Assembly: GCA_024639125.1 (NCBI GenBank)
Contig: JAHEJA010000012.1
Span: forward strand, 1 to 64,000
Direction: 5' to 3'
DNA: 64,000 nucleotides
DNA from: Paracoccaceae bacterium
GTDB lineage: Bacteria; Pseudomonadota; Alphaproteobacteria; Rhodobacterales; Rhodobacteraceae
The position numbers and the translations under genes were made by a program. The notes below the pieces were generated by a model. It was not told the origin of the DNA and made no database searches. It worked only from the letters and a program-made list of their open reading frames with translations. Below, piece after piece: positions 46,270 to 54,677 of the stretch (its first letter is position 1; every line of letters starts with the position of its first letter).

Positions 46270-46272
46270 TAC
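46246..46272 (+). repeat. 11-base tandem repeat at the end of the RT-protease gene
   Basis: AATACCGACGC is followed by AATACCGACGT and then AATAC. The repeat contains the stop codon of the gene and marks the right edge of the AT-rich island. It could be a slippage product or an insertion scar. Confidence 0.65.
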
Positions 46273-46286
46273 AGATGTGAATTTTC

Positions 46287-46301
46287 AGGGGTCTTGCCCC
46301 T
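46287..46301 (+). terminator. Small hairpin between the RT-protease gene and aroC
   Basis: AGGGG-TCTTG-CCCCT forms a 5-bp GC stem 17 bases after the RT-protease stop. No T-run follows, so termination is uncertain. Confidence 0.3.
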
Positions 46302-46350
46302 CGGCGAACAAGGCTTTATCCAAGGGCAACCATGGATCGGAGCAACACAA

Positions 46351-47454
46351 ATGAGCCTCAATACATTCGGACATCTTTTCCGCGTCACCACTTGGGGCGA
46401 AAGCCACGGTCCCGCCCTTGGCGCAACGGTCGACGGGTGCCCGCCTGGTGTCGATATCACCCCCGAGATGCTGCAACACTGGCTAGACAAGCGCAAACCG
46501 GGGCAGAACAAATTCACAACCCAGCGCCGTGAACCCGACGAAGTTGAAATTCTGTCAGGGGTGTTCGAAGGCCAATCCACAGGCACTCCGATTCAGCTAA
46601 TGATCCGCAATACCGATCAACGATCCAAAGATTACGGCAATATTTCCGAAACATTCCGGCCCGGCCACGCAGACATAACCTATTGGCAGAAATACGGAAT
46701 TCGTGATTATCGCGGCGGCGGTCGCTCATCTGCCCGCGAAACAGCAGCCCGCGTCGCCGCAGGCGGTGTGGCACGCGCAGCAATCAAATCTCTTGTGCCG
46801 AACCTTGATATCAAAGGCTACATGACCCAAATCGGTCCCCACGGCATCGACCGTGCAAATTTCGACTGGGATCAAATTGATCAAAACGCCTTCTGGACAC
46901 CAGATGCAACAGCCGCGACAAACTGGGCGACTTATTTGGACGACATCCGCAAGACCCATAATTCCGTCGGCGCAATCATCGAAGTCGTCGCCCGCAACGT
47001 CCCCGCTGGCCTCGGCGCCCCCATCTACGGCAAACTCGACACCGATCTCGCCGCCGCAATGATGTCCATAAACGCCGTCAAAGGCGTAGAAATAGGCGAA
47101 GGCATGGCCGCCGCCGCCCTCACCGGCGCAGAAAACGCTGACGAAATTTTCATGGGCAACGACGGCTCACCAGTCTACTCATCGAATCATGCAGGTGGTA
47201 TATTGGGCGGTATCTCAACAGGCCAAGACGTCGTCGTTCGCTTTGCTGTTAAACCTACGTCCTCAATCCTAACACCCCGTCAATCAATCACAAAATCAGG
47301 CGAACCAATAGAAGTCGTCACCAAAGGCCGCCACGACCCCTGCGTCGGCATCCGCGCTGTGCCAGTGGGCGAAGCTATGATGGCCTGCGTTATCCTTGAT
47401 CACATTCTTCTTCACCGTGGACAAGTCGGTGAAAACCGCGGCAAAATCGGCTAA
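46351..47454 (+). CDS. aroC: Chorismate synthase
   Basis: 367 residues. Signature segments are [18 protein letters not shown] at the N-terminus, RYRGGG-type [21 protein letters not shown] and the C-terminal [18 protein letters not shown]. The enzyme converts EPSP to chorismate with reduced FMN, the last common step of aromatic amino-acid synthesis. I start at the ATG at 46351, 9 bases after GGAG; a longer upstream reading lacks a ribosome site. The retron island lies directly upstream. Confidence 0.97.
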   Translation: MSLNTFGHLFRVTTWGESHGPALGATVDGCPPGVDITPEMLQHWLDKRKPGQNKFTTQRREPDEVEILSGVFEGQSTGTPIQLMIRNTDQRSKDYGNISETFRPGHADITYWQKYGIRDYRGGGRSSARETAARVAAGGVARAAIKSLVPNLDIKGYMTQIGPHGIDRANFDWDQIDQNAFWTPDATAATNWATYLDDIRKTHNSVGAIIEVVARNVPAGLGAPIYGKLDTDLAAAMMSINAVKGVEIGEGMAAAALTGAENADEIFMGNDGSPVYSSNHAGGILGGISTGQDVVVRFAVKPTSSILTPRQSITKSGEPIEVVTKGRHDPCVGIRAVPVGEAMMACVILDHILLHRGQVGENRGKIG

Positions 47455-47491
47455 ACATACCACTTCAGCTTTGTCAAAAAACTCTGGGGGA

Positions 47492-47543
47492 GCCGCGCAA
47501 GCGGCGGGGGCAACGCCCCCATTGGTCGGATCGCAAAAGCGAT
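47492..47543. terminator. Three consecutive hairpins between convergent aroC and DMT genes
   Basis: GCCGC-GCAA-GCGGC (47492-47505), GGGGGC-AAC-GCCCCC (47506-47520) and ATCGC-AAAA-GCGAT (47530-47543) follow one another in the 98 bases between the two convergent stops. They probably act as a bidirectional terminator or mRNA end protector. No strong T-run is present. Confidence 0.6.
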
Positions 47544-47552
47544 ACGAAACGC

Positions 47553-48422
47553 TTATGTTTTTGACTGCTTAGCCAATTGCACTGCTAAAATACCCGCAGC
47601 AATAATCACGACACCGACGATGTCCAAAACACCAAGCGCCTCGCCTAACAAAGCAGATGCAATGACGACCCCAAAGAACGGGTTCAAGAAATGGAACGTC
47701 GATGCTTTAATTGTTCCGATTTGATTTACCAAAGTGAACCAAACGAATGTGGCCGCCAAACCGGGAACAAGTGTTGTGTAAGCGAACGCAACTCCCAAGG
47801 ACCAATGCCATTCTATATGAAAGGGTTCGAATAATACGGCCACAAAGCCCAATGCCACAGACCCGACCAGCATTTGCATACCGACAATCATCATGACATT
47901 TCCGCCAGAGCTCGCGCCGCGCACAGACAGGGTTGCAATCGTCAATGCGATAGCAGCGACAAAGCATAAAACCAACCCAAGCGGGTCCACGCCGGCGTTA
48001 AGACGTGCCCCCATAATCAACCCAACCCCAAGGATACCAAGCACCAATCCAACAATCCCCAACGGAGCCAGCTTATCTTTGAAAATGACCCATCCAGCAA
48101 ACGCCACGAGCAGTGGCATTATAGAGGCAATAATTGATGCAAGCGACGCTTCGATCCATTGCATCGCAACAAAGTTCAAACCCAGGTAAACCGCATTTTG
48201 ACACAGGCCAAAAATAATGGTCGCACACCATTGTGATCGTGTCAGTACAAAGCTTTGCCCCATCATACGGGCGATAAAAATCCCCAAGAGCCCACTGATC
48301 AAAAACCGCAAAGACAAAGAAGCAATCGGCGAGGCATATGCCACAATAATCCGAGCAGATGTAAAAGCAGAGGACCACATTAGAGCAAAGGAAAGCCCCA
48401 TAACGATTGCTTTAATATTCAT
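47553..48422 (-). CDS. DMT-superfamily (EamA) transporter
   Basis: 289 residues with ten predicted membrane segments and two EamA repeats (LMWSSAFTSARIIVAYASPIASLSLRF at the start, FTLVNQIGTIKASTFHFLNPFFGVVIA near 230). Members export amino acids, nucleotides or other small metabolites. I choose the ATG at 48422, which has GAGG 6 bases upstream; a longer reading lacks this. Substrate unknown. Its start is 87 bases from the convergent-side terminator of HU. Confidence 0.87.
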   Translation of the reverse strand: MNIKAIVMGLSFALMWSSAFTSARIIVAYASPIASLSLRFLISGLLGIFIARMMGQSFVLTRSQWCATIIFGLCQNAVYLGLNFVAMQWIEASLASIIASIMPLLVAFAGWVIFKDKLAPLGIVGLVLGILGVGLIMGARLNAGVDPLGLVLCFVAAIALTIATLSVRGASSGGNVMMIVGMQMLVGSVALGFVAVLFEPFHIEWHWSLGVAFAYTTLVPGLAATFVWFTLVNQIGTIKASTFHFLNPFFGVVIASALLGEALGVLDIVGVVIIAAGILAVQLAKQSKT

Positions 48423-48468
48423 CTGAAACCTCATGAACCTATTGCAAAGTGATGGCATGGGTTGAGGC

Positions 48469-48496
48469 AAAAGAAAAGGGCCGCAAACAGCGACCC
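48469..48496 (-). terminator. Rho-independent terminator of the HU gene
   Basis: On the minus strand, GGGTCGC-TGTTT-GCGGCCC (7 bp, one G-T pair) is followed by TTTTCTTTT, 25 bases after the HU stop. Confidence 0.87.
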
Positions 48497-48521
48497 TCAA
48501 AACTTTTACAGTCGTTCGGAC

Positions 48522-48809
48522 TTAACCGTTCACGCTGTCTTTCAAAGCTTTTGCAATTGTCATTTTGACAACTTTGTCTGCTTCTTTTTTGAACTGTTCG
48601 CCAGTCGCTGGGTTACGAACCATACGCTCTGGACGCTCACGGCATTGGATTTTTCCGATACCAGGAAGTGTGACCGCGCCGCCGCCTGCGACTTCGCGTG
48701 TGATCAAGTTGCAAACCGCATCAAGAGCTGCCCCAGCAGTTTTCTTGTCTGCGCCCATTTCTTCCGCAAGTGCAGCAACCAGTTGTGTTTTCGTCATTGG
48801 TTTAGACAT
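48522..48809 (-). CDS. HU/IHF-family DNA-binding protein
   Basis: 95 residues with the histone-like fold. MTKTQLVAALAEEMGADKKTAGAALDAV is the helical dimer part, and VTLPGIGKIQCRERPERMVRNPATGE forms the beta arm. The arm lacks the standard GRNPQTG start and reads RMVRNPATGE, a common alphaproteobacterial form. It bends DNA and organises the nucleoid. I start at 48809, because AGGAG precedes that ATG by 6 bases. It is a single-gene transcript with its own terminator. An inverted repeat TTGTTG/CAACAA (48868-48886) lies 58 bases upstream. Confidence 0.93.
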   Translation of the reverse strand: MSKPMTKTQLVAALAEEMGADKKTAGAALDAVCNLITREVAGGGAVTLPGIGKIQCRERPERMVRNPATGEQFKKEADKVVKMTIAKALKDSVNG

Positions 48810-48867
48810 TGTATTCTCCTTCAACTGCCCAACTATTGGGGCCTCATTTCAAAGTTTTAACTGAATG

Positions 48868-48886
48868 TTGTTGTAAAACACAACAA
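48868..48886. repeat. Inverted repeat upstream of the HU gene
   Basis: TTGTTG-TAAAACA-CAACAA has perfect 6-base arms, in the region between the AMP nucleosidase end and the HU start. It may be a regulator site or a leader stem of the HU mRNA. Confidence 0.4.
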
Positions 48887-48938
48887 ATAGAGTGCGCTTT
48901 TCCATGCGAAACATCCTTTTTTTCACGTTTTTTTACTT

Positions 48939-50402
48939 TTAGAGGAACGCCGTTTCAGAAAAGCTGCGTAATTTCCGGCTTTGAAGACGTTCCAAGGGCA
49001 TTTCACGCAGTTCTTCCATTGCACGAATTCCTATCATCAAATGGCGCGACACTTGGGTTTTATAGAAATCCGATGCCATACCAGGAAGCTTTAATTCGCC
49101 ATGCAATGGCTTGTCGCTGACGCATAAAAGCGTCCCATATGGCACACGGAACCGATAGCCATTGGCGGCAATTGTCGCGCTTTCCATATCTAATGCAACA
49201 GCACGGGATTGCGACAAGCGCTGAACCGGACCTGTATGTTCGCGCAATTCCCAGTTTCTATTATCAACAGTCGCCACAGTCCCCGTTCGCATAATCCGCT
49301 TTAGCTCAAACCCTTTTAGCTCGGTAATATCCGCAACCGCATTTTCCAATGCAATCTGCACCTCGGCCAAGGCGGGAACAGGCACCCATGCGGGCAAATC
49401 ATCATCCAGTACCTTGTCCTCTCGAAGGTACGCATGAGCTAGGACAAAGTCGCCCAAGCTTTGCGAATTGCGCAGACCTGCACAGTGACCAACCATCAAC
49501 CAAGCATGGGGTCGCAGGACGGCGATATGGTCCGTTGCAGTTTTCGCATTGGACGGCCCGACCCCGATGTTCACCAAAGTGATCCCGTTCCCATCGGCAC
49601 GCTTAAGGTGATAGGTCGGCATTTGCGGCATCTTCGTAGGTGTGGGAATGTCTTGGATCGGATCCGTTAATTCAAAATTTCCAGTGGACACAAAACTAAC
49701 ATATCCGCTTGTTGGATCCGCGATCATCTTGCGGGCATAAGCTTCGAATTCAGACACATAGAATTGATAATTGGTAAACAGCACAAAGTTCTGAAAATGT
49801 TCAGGAGCTGTTGCTGTATAATGTGACAACCGAGCCAATGAATAATCGATCCGCTGCGCCGTAAACGGAGCCAAGGGTTCGGCCCCATCTGCAGAGGGTT
49901 TTGCAACGCCATTAACGATATCATCATTCGTCGTTGCCAAATCAGGCACATCAAAAATATCCCTAAGCGCAAAATTGATAGAACCCTCATGGGGCAACAC
50001 AATCGTGTCATCATTTAGCATCGCAAAATGAACCGGGATTGGCGTTTGTGAAGGTCCAATATAAATCGGCACATTATGGTTGGCGATCAAAAGCCCGATT
50101 TGCTGTTCCAGATAATTCGCGAATAAATCTGGATGCGTGACCGTCGCAACATATGTTCCCGGTGCAGAGACATGTCCAAAACTAAGGCGGCTATCAATGG
50201 CGGCATAGGATTTCGTGATCAATCGGATTTCTGGATAAAACGCACGATATTTTTCCCCATTAGGTCCATGCTCCATCGTCTCACTAAAGCGGTCGCGCAA
50301 AAACTGAATGGATTGCGTATAGAGCGTTTTTAGATGCTCAACCGCATCTTTGGCCGATGTGAACGATTTTGACTGGCCTGCGTCAGGGGTAAAATAAGTC
50401 AT
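48939..50402 (-). CDS. amn: AMP nucleosidase
   Basis: 487 residues. It cleaves AMP to adenine and ribose-5-phosphate and so regulates the adenylate pool. The N-terminal regulatory region (about 1-170) is followed by a nucleoside-phosphorylase-like catalytic domain with LVNIGVGPSNAKTATDHIAVLRPHAWLMVGHCAGLR split across about residues 275-315, and RAVALDMESATIAANGYRFRVPYGTLLCVSDKPLHGE later. It has a short AT-rich leader. It faces away from the VOC gene. Confidence 0.94.
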   Translation of the reverse strand: MTYFTPDAGQSKSFTSAKDAVEHLKTLYTQSIQFLRDRFSETMEHGPNGEKYRAFYPEIRLITKSYAAIDSRLSFGHVSAPGTYVATVTHPDLFANYLEQQIGLLIANHNVPIYIGPSQTPIPVHFAMLNDDTIVLPHEGSINFALRDIFDVPDLATTNDDIVNGVAKPSADGAEPLAPFTAQRIDYSLARLSHYTATAPEHFQNFVLFTNYQFYVSEFEAYARKMIADPTSGYVSFVSTGNFELTDPIQDIPTPTKMPQMPTYHLKRADGNGITLVNIGVGPSNAKTATDHIAVLRPHAWLMVGHCAGLRNSQSLGDFVLAHAYLREDKVLDDDLPAWVPVPALAEVQIALENAVADITELKGFELKRIMRTGTVATVDNRNWELREHTGPVQRLSQSRAVALDMESATIAANGYRFRVPYGTLLCVSDKPLHGELKLPGMASDFYKTQVSRHLMIGIRAMEELREMPLERLQSRKLRSFSETAFL

Positions 50403-50567
50403 TTTCTATTTCCTTTTACTTATCTTTCGGCACAGCGCATCCAGACTTTGATTTTGTAACAAAGGCATGACAGGTTAGGCTGTGACGTGATGGTTTTTCC
50501 ATGTCCTAGACTGACATGACACTTAGTCATTATCAAGCATCGTCCTATTTAGAATGAAAGAATAGCT

Positions 50568-50987
50568 ATGGATTATAATACTGTTTCACCCGAGGAATTT
50601 GGCGCGTCGCTTCGGGGTATCGGGTTCAATATTATTGTATCAGATGTAAAACGCACCGCTCAGTTTTTGATTGATGTCTTTGACATGACTGCATTTCGGA
50701 TATCCAATGACTTTGCAATTATCCGCCATCAAGATCATATTTTTCAACTTCATGGTGATGGGGCGTATCACTCTAATTCATTGCTGTCCCTAATTCCGGA
50801 AAACCCACCGCGTGGTGGTGGCATTGAAATTCAAATTTATAATGCTGATCCGGATCTGGCTGCTGAAAAAGCGATCAAGGCGGGCGGACATGTGCTTCAA
50901 CAACCAAATGACAAACCGCATGGGCTTCGCGAATGTTATATCTTGTGTGCTGATGGCTATGCTTGGGTCCCGTCACGGCCCACTTGA
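50568..50987 (+). CDS. VOC (glyoxalase/bleomycin-resistance) family protein
   Basis: 139 residues with the paired beta-alpha-beta-beta-beta folds of the vicinal oxygen chelate family (GIGFNIIVSDVKRTAQFLIDVFDM; then AEKAIKAGGHVLQQPNDKPHGLRECYILCADGYAWVP split over the second half). Possible metal ligands are a His in FQLHGDG and a Glu in GIEIQIY. The reaction is unknown. A class II aldolase gene follows in the same direction after 51 bases, so they probably share a transcript. Confidence 0.85.
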   Translation: MDYNTVSPEEFGASLRGIGFNIIVSDVKRTAQFLIDVFDMTAFRISNDFAIIRHQDHIFQLHGDGAYHSNSLLSLIPENPPRGGGIEIQIYNADPDLAAEKAIKAGGHVLQQPNDKPHGLRECYILCADGYAWVPSRPT

Positions 50988-51038
50988 CGCAGAGACATTT
51001 ATCCCGTCAAACTTGGGCCACACAAAAGGGGTACTTAG

Positions 51039-51779
51039 ATGACATCGAATATGGATCACTGGCAAGAACGCGTTGATTTGGCGGCTGCGTTTCGTTGGAC
51101 CGCACGGCTCAACATGCACGAAGGTGTGGCCAATCATTTTTCACTGGCCATCAACGAAGATGGAACGCGGTTTTTGATGAACCCCAATCAAATGCATTTC
51201 TCGCGCGTCAAAGCCAGCGATTTGATTGTGGTTGATGCAAATGATCCAGACACCTTGAGCGGCCCGAATGCCCCCGATCCCACGGCTTGGGGATTGCATG
51301 GTGGGCTACATCGCCACTGTGCGCATGCGCGGTGTGCAATGCATGTTCATTCCGTTCACGCCACGGTTTTGGCCAGCCTTGCCGATAGCCGCCTGCCGCC
51401 GATAGACCAAAACTGTGCCACGTTTTTTAATCGCTATGTGATTGATGACAGCTATGGCGGCCTTGCCTTCGAAGACGAAGGCGTGCGCTGTGCATCACTT
51501 CTGACCGATCCCAAGAAAAAAGTGATGATTATGGGTAATCACGGCATCATGATCATTGGGGAAACCGTGGCTGAAACCTTTAACAGGCTCTATTACTTCG
51601 AACGCGCAGCCGAAACCTATATTCGTGCCTTACAAACCGGCAAACCCTTGCGCGTCTTGTCCGACGAGATCGCGGAAAAAACGGCGCACGAACTGGAAAC
51701 CTATCCCGAACAGGACGCACGCCACCTAAACGAACTTAAGGCGATCCTTGACGAAGAAGGATCAAATTACGCGGGTTAA
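51039..51779 (+). CDS. Class II aldolase/adducin family protein
   Basis: 246 residues. The zinc-site pattern is visible as HCAHARCAMHVHSVHATVLASL (the HxH pair) and a downstream His in IMGNHGIMIIGET, with a Glu in the catalytic region VANHFSLAI. Members include fuculose-phosphate aldolase, ribulose-5-phosphate epimerase and 3-oxo-4-phosphate decarboxylases. The closest substrate cannot be assigned. It is co-directional with the VOC gene. Its stop codon overlaps that of the convergent permease gene within TTAA. Confidence 0.88.
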   Translation: MTSNMDHWQERVDLAAAFRWTARLNMHEGVANHFSLAINEDGTRFLMNPNQMHFSRVKASDLIVVDANDPDTLSGPNAPDPTAWGLHGGLHRHCAHARCAMHVHSVHATVLASLADSRLPPIDQNCATFFNRYVIDDSYGGLAFEDEGVRCASLLTDPKKKVMIMGNHGIMIIGETVAETFNRLYYFERAAETYIRALQTGKPLRVLSDEIAEKTAHELETYPEQDARHLNELKAILDEEGSNYAG

Positions 51780-52690
51780 CTGTTTGATTTGCGGTGTGAA
51801 CCGAACAGCGCAGCAAGCGCAAGGAACACACCGCTCACTGTTGCGATCATGCCAGCGGCACTTAGGCTTTCTTCGAACCCGACAACCAAGGGTCCATAGG
51901 CCGCAAGGTAATACCCGATCACAGTCGACACCGATGCGATGACCAAGCTCAGCCAAACCTGACGTTCAAGCGAATTGGTCATCAATCGCGCCGTGGCAGG
52001 TGGGCATATGAACATGGCAATCACAATAATTGATCCGACGGCGTCAAATGCCGCAATTGCCGCCAAAGCCGACAACCCAATCAAAAGCGTGGACATCACA
52101 TTGGTGCGCATGCCTTGGGTGCGGGCAAAGCCTTCGTCAAAACTGATCAATGTGAGGGGGCGCCAAAACAGCACCACAAAGATCACGATCACACTACAGA
52201 CGCCAACCATGCGCCATAGCTCAACAGGCATATACGAAAGATCCTCGATCGATAGCAATGACTGCCAGCCATAGGAATCGATCCAAATCAGGCTTTCCAA
52301 ACTACCATAAAGCGCGTGTTCTACATCGAGATGCACTTTGCTTGTGTCCGTCATTTCCAACAACAGAACCCCAAGTGCAAACATCGTGGTAAAGACGACG
52401 CCCATCGCCGCCCCTTGTTCAATGCGCCCAATGCGTTGCACAGCCTGGATCAAGGCGATCGCCAAGAACGCAGCACTGAGCGCACCAAGCATCATAGGCC
52501 ATGTTGTAATGGCGCCAGTAATCACGAACGCCACAACAATTCCCGGCAAAACAACATGGCTTAGCGCATCACCAATCAAGGCTTGCTTGCGCAGGATCAG
52601 AAAATTCCCCGGCAAAGCACAGGCAATAGAGGCAAAGATACCGATAACCAGCGGTGGAAAACTGAGAACAAAGAATTCTTGTCCCATCAT
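51776..52690 (-). CDS. Metal ABC transporter permease (SitD/ZnuB family)
   Basis: 304 residues, with eight or nine hydrophobic segments of the cluster IX metal permease family. Typical segments are ACALPGNFLILRKQALIGDALSHVVLPG near the start and FDEGFARTQGMRTNVMS in the loop before the coupling helix. It is the second permease of a SitABCD-like importer and overlaps the preceding permease by ATGA. With the binding protein at 54674-55636 it would import manganese, iron or zinc; manganese is preferred for the reasons given there. Confidence 0.92.
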   Translation of the reverse strand: MMGQEFFVLSFPPLVIGIFASIACALPGNFLILRKQALIGDALSHVVLPGIVVAFVITGAITTWPMMLGALSAAFLAIALIQAVQRIGRIEQGAAMGVVFTTMFALGVLLLEMTDTSKVHLDVEHALYGSLESLIWIDSYGWQSLLSIEDLSYMPVELWRMVGVCSVIVIFVVLFWRPLTLISFDEGFARTQGMRTNVMSTLLIGLSALAAIAAFDAVGSIIVIAMFICPPATARLMTNSLERQVWLSLVIASVSTVIGYYLAAYGPLVVGFEESLSAAGMIATVSGVFLALAALFGSHRKSNS

Positions 52691-53898
52691 GACGTCGCCT
52701 CATTCAAAAGTGCGTTATCAATCTCGGCAATTTGATCAGCCGTCAAACGGGATTCAATATCAATCAAACTATGCACCATCGATGTGTCTGCTGACAAAAC
52801 ATCCCCTTCAAGATGCTGTTTCCAAAAACTCCAGCGACGCTCGTTCTGCAACGTCTTGAACGCCTGTTCCCGTCCGTCATCGGTCGCCACCCCATCAGCC
52901 CGAATATATCCTGAACGCTGCAACAAGCGCCGCGTTTTCGGTTCATAAATTGGGCGATCCTGCGCCAGCGCCAAAAGACCTTGGGTCAAATGTACACGCG
53001 TCTGAAACGACCAAAACCGCAAAGTTGCCGCGAGCACACCGCGCTCTGGAGCCAAGAGAAACGATATGACGAAAATTACAAACGCCACCAAAACAATGAT
53101 CGGTCCAGCCGGAAGATTGGGGGCAAATCCAGACAAGGCCGCGCCAATATATCCAGACGCCCCACCAAAGATACCGGATAGTGTAAAGATGACATCGCTT
53201 TTCTCGCTCCAAAAGCGCGCAGCGACTGTTGGAATAATCAACAATGCAACAATAAGGATCAATCCGACCACACTCATGCCAATGACAGTCACAGTAAGCG
53301 TTACGCCCAAAATCACCGCGTCAATCGCACCGACGCGATACCCCAATGCTTGGGCATAGGACGCATCAAAGGCCACCAACCGCATTGGACGCCGAAAGAC
53401 GATCAAAACCAAAGTGACCGCTAATGCCAAACCCGTTATCACCATCGCATCATTCCAAAGCATCCCAGCCGTGGACCCAAGCAAGAAATTCTGTAATCCG
53501 GCCTGATGTCCAATTGGCAACGCTTGGATAAAGGTTAACAACACAACACCGAACGAAAAAAACGTCGATAGCACGGCGCCGATCGCTGCATCTTGGGACA
53601 AGCGCGTTTTGCGGGTCAAGAGGGACACGCAATACAGCCCCAAAGCGGCACTAAGGGTCGCCCCTGTTAATAATCCCACTAACAAACGACCGTCGCCCCC
53701 AAAGGCCACCATAACCAAAAACGCAATCACCAACCCAGGCAGGGTCGCATGCGATATGGCGTCACTAACAAGGGAATTCTTGCGCAGATACAAATAGGTT
53801 CCAGCCAATCCAGCAGCGATCCCAAGCAGGGTCACACCAAAGCTGACAAGCGTGGCGTTATATCCAAGCTGAAGTGTTAGGCTTTGCCACAGCATCAC
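52687..53898 (-). CDS. Metal ABC transporter permease with a DtxR/MntR-like C-terminal domain (SitC-like)
   Basis: 403 residues, about 110 longer than the usual permease. Residues 1-280 hold the membrane segments and the motif YLRKNSLVSDAISHATLPG. The extra part (about 285-403) is hydrophilic. RRLLQRSGYIRADGVATDDGREQA looks like a winged-helix fragment, and ADTSMVHSLIDIESRLTADQIAEID resembles the metal-sensing helix of DtxR/MntR regulators with only part of the ligand residues kept. Permease-DtxR fusions are known in some cluster IX transporters as far as I recall. It overlaps the neighbouring genes by 4 bases at both ends. The fusion is the notable point. Confidence 0.88.
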   Translation of the reverse strand: MMLWQSLTLQLGYNATLVSFGVTLLGIAAGLAGTYLYLRKNSLVSDAISHATLPGLVIAFLVMVAFGGDGRLLVGLLTGATLSAALGLYCVSLLTRKTRLSQDAAIGAVLSTFFSFGVVLLTFIQALPIGHQAGLQNFLLGSTAGMLWNDAMVITGLALAVTLVLIVFRRPMRLVAFDASYAQALGYRVGAIDAVILGVTLTVTVIGMSVVGLILIVALLIIPTVAARFWSEKSDVIFTLSGIFGGASGYIGAALSGFAPNLPAGPIIVLVAFVIFVISFLLAPERGVLAATLRFWSFQTRVHLTQGLLALAQDRPIYEPKTRRLLQRSGYIRADGVATDDGREQAFKTLQNERRWSFWKQHLEGDVLSADTSMVHSLIDIESRLTADQIAEIDNALLNEATS

Positions 53899-54677
53899 AA
53901 ACCTACGACGTCTAGCTGCGTGGCCGCCAATCGGCCTCCGTATGCTAATTGAAGGTTCTCGGTGGTAAAGACGTCTTGTGTCGGGCCGGCGGCAATGATC
54001 GATTTATTGATCAAAATGACCTGATCGAAATAATCAATGACAGTTGCCAGATCATGATGCACCACAACAACGGTTTTCCCTGTGGATCGCAAGTCATGCA
54101 AAACGGTAATGATTGCCTTTTCCGTCGCCGCATCGACACCCGCAAAGGGTTCATCCAACAAATAGACTTGGGCGTCTTGGACAAGGGCGCGGGCCAAAAA
54201 GACACGCTGTTGTTGCCCACCTGACAATTGTCCGATTTGGCGTTTGGCAAAATCCAACATTCCGACCCGATCCAAAGCAGAGGTGACTTGGGCTTTGTGA
54301 TTGGCATTAATACGACCCAACAAACCCAGTTTCGGATAAAGACCCATCATGACCACGTCTTGGACTGTGGCGGGAAAATCCCAATCTATGGATGCACGCT
54401 GTGGCACATAGGCAATCGCACTGCGCTGTTCTTCTAATGGGCGCGAAAGCACTTGGATCTGGCCAGATAGGCGCGGAATAATCCCCATGGCTGCTTTGAG
54501 CATGGTGGATTTACCGGCCCCATTTGGCCCGATAATAGCGGTCATTGTGTCTGGATATACATCTAGATCAACAGAAAACACCGCAGGATCGGCCCCGTAA
54601 GAAACGGTCAAACCGCGAATTGTCAGCGAACTTGGTCTCTGGTCTTTGCCTTGAACGACGTGCAAGCCTTTGCTCAT
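53895..54677 (-). CDS. Metal ABC transporter ATP-binding protein (SitB/MntB-like)
   Basis: 260 residues. Walker A GPNGAGKST, signature QLSGGQQQRVFLARALVQ and Walker B VYLLDEPFAGVD are clear. It belongs to the ZnuC/MntB/SitB class of metal importers, energising the two permeases downstream. The start overlaps the stop of the binding-protein gene by ATGA. The family cannot tell Mn, Zn and Fe apart on its own. Confidence 0.93.
   Translation of the reverse strand: MSKGLHVVQGKDQRPSSLTIRGLTVSYGADPAVFSVDLDVYPDTMTAIIGPNGAGKSTMLKAAMGIIPRLSGQIQVLSRPLEEQRSAIAYVPQRASIDWDFPATVQDVVMMGLYPKLGLLGRINANHKAQVTSALDRVGMLDFAKRQIGQLSGGQQQRVFLARALVQDAQVYLLDEPFAGVDAATEKAIITVLHDLRSTGKTVVVVHHDLATVIDYFDQVILINKSIIAAGPTQDVFTTENLQLAYGGRLAATQLDVVGL

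Noticed and set aside
48462-48860. A 132-codon plus-strand frame across the HU gene
   Set aside because: Antisense to HU and its terminator, rich in Cys and Phe, with no family match.
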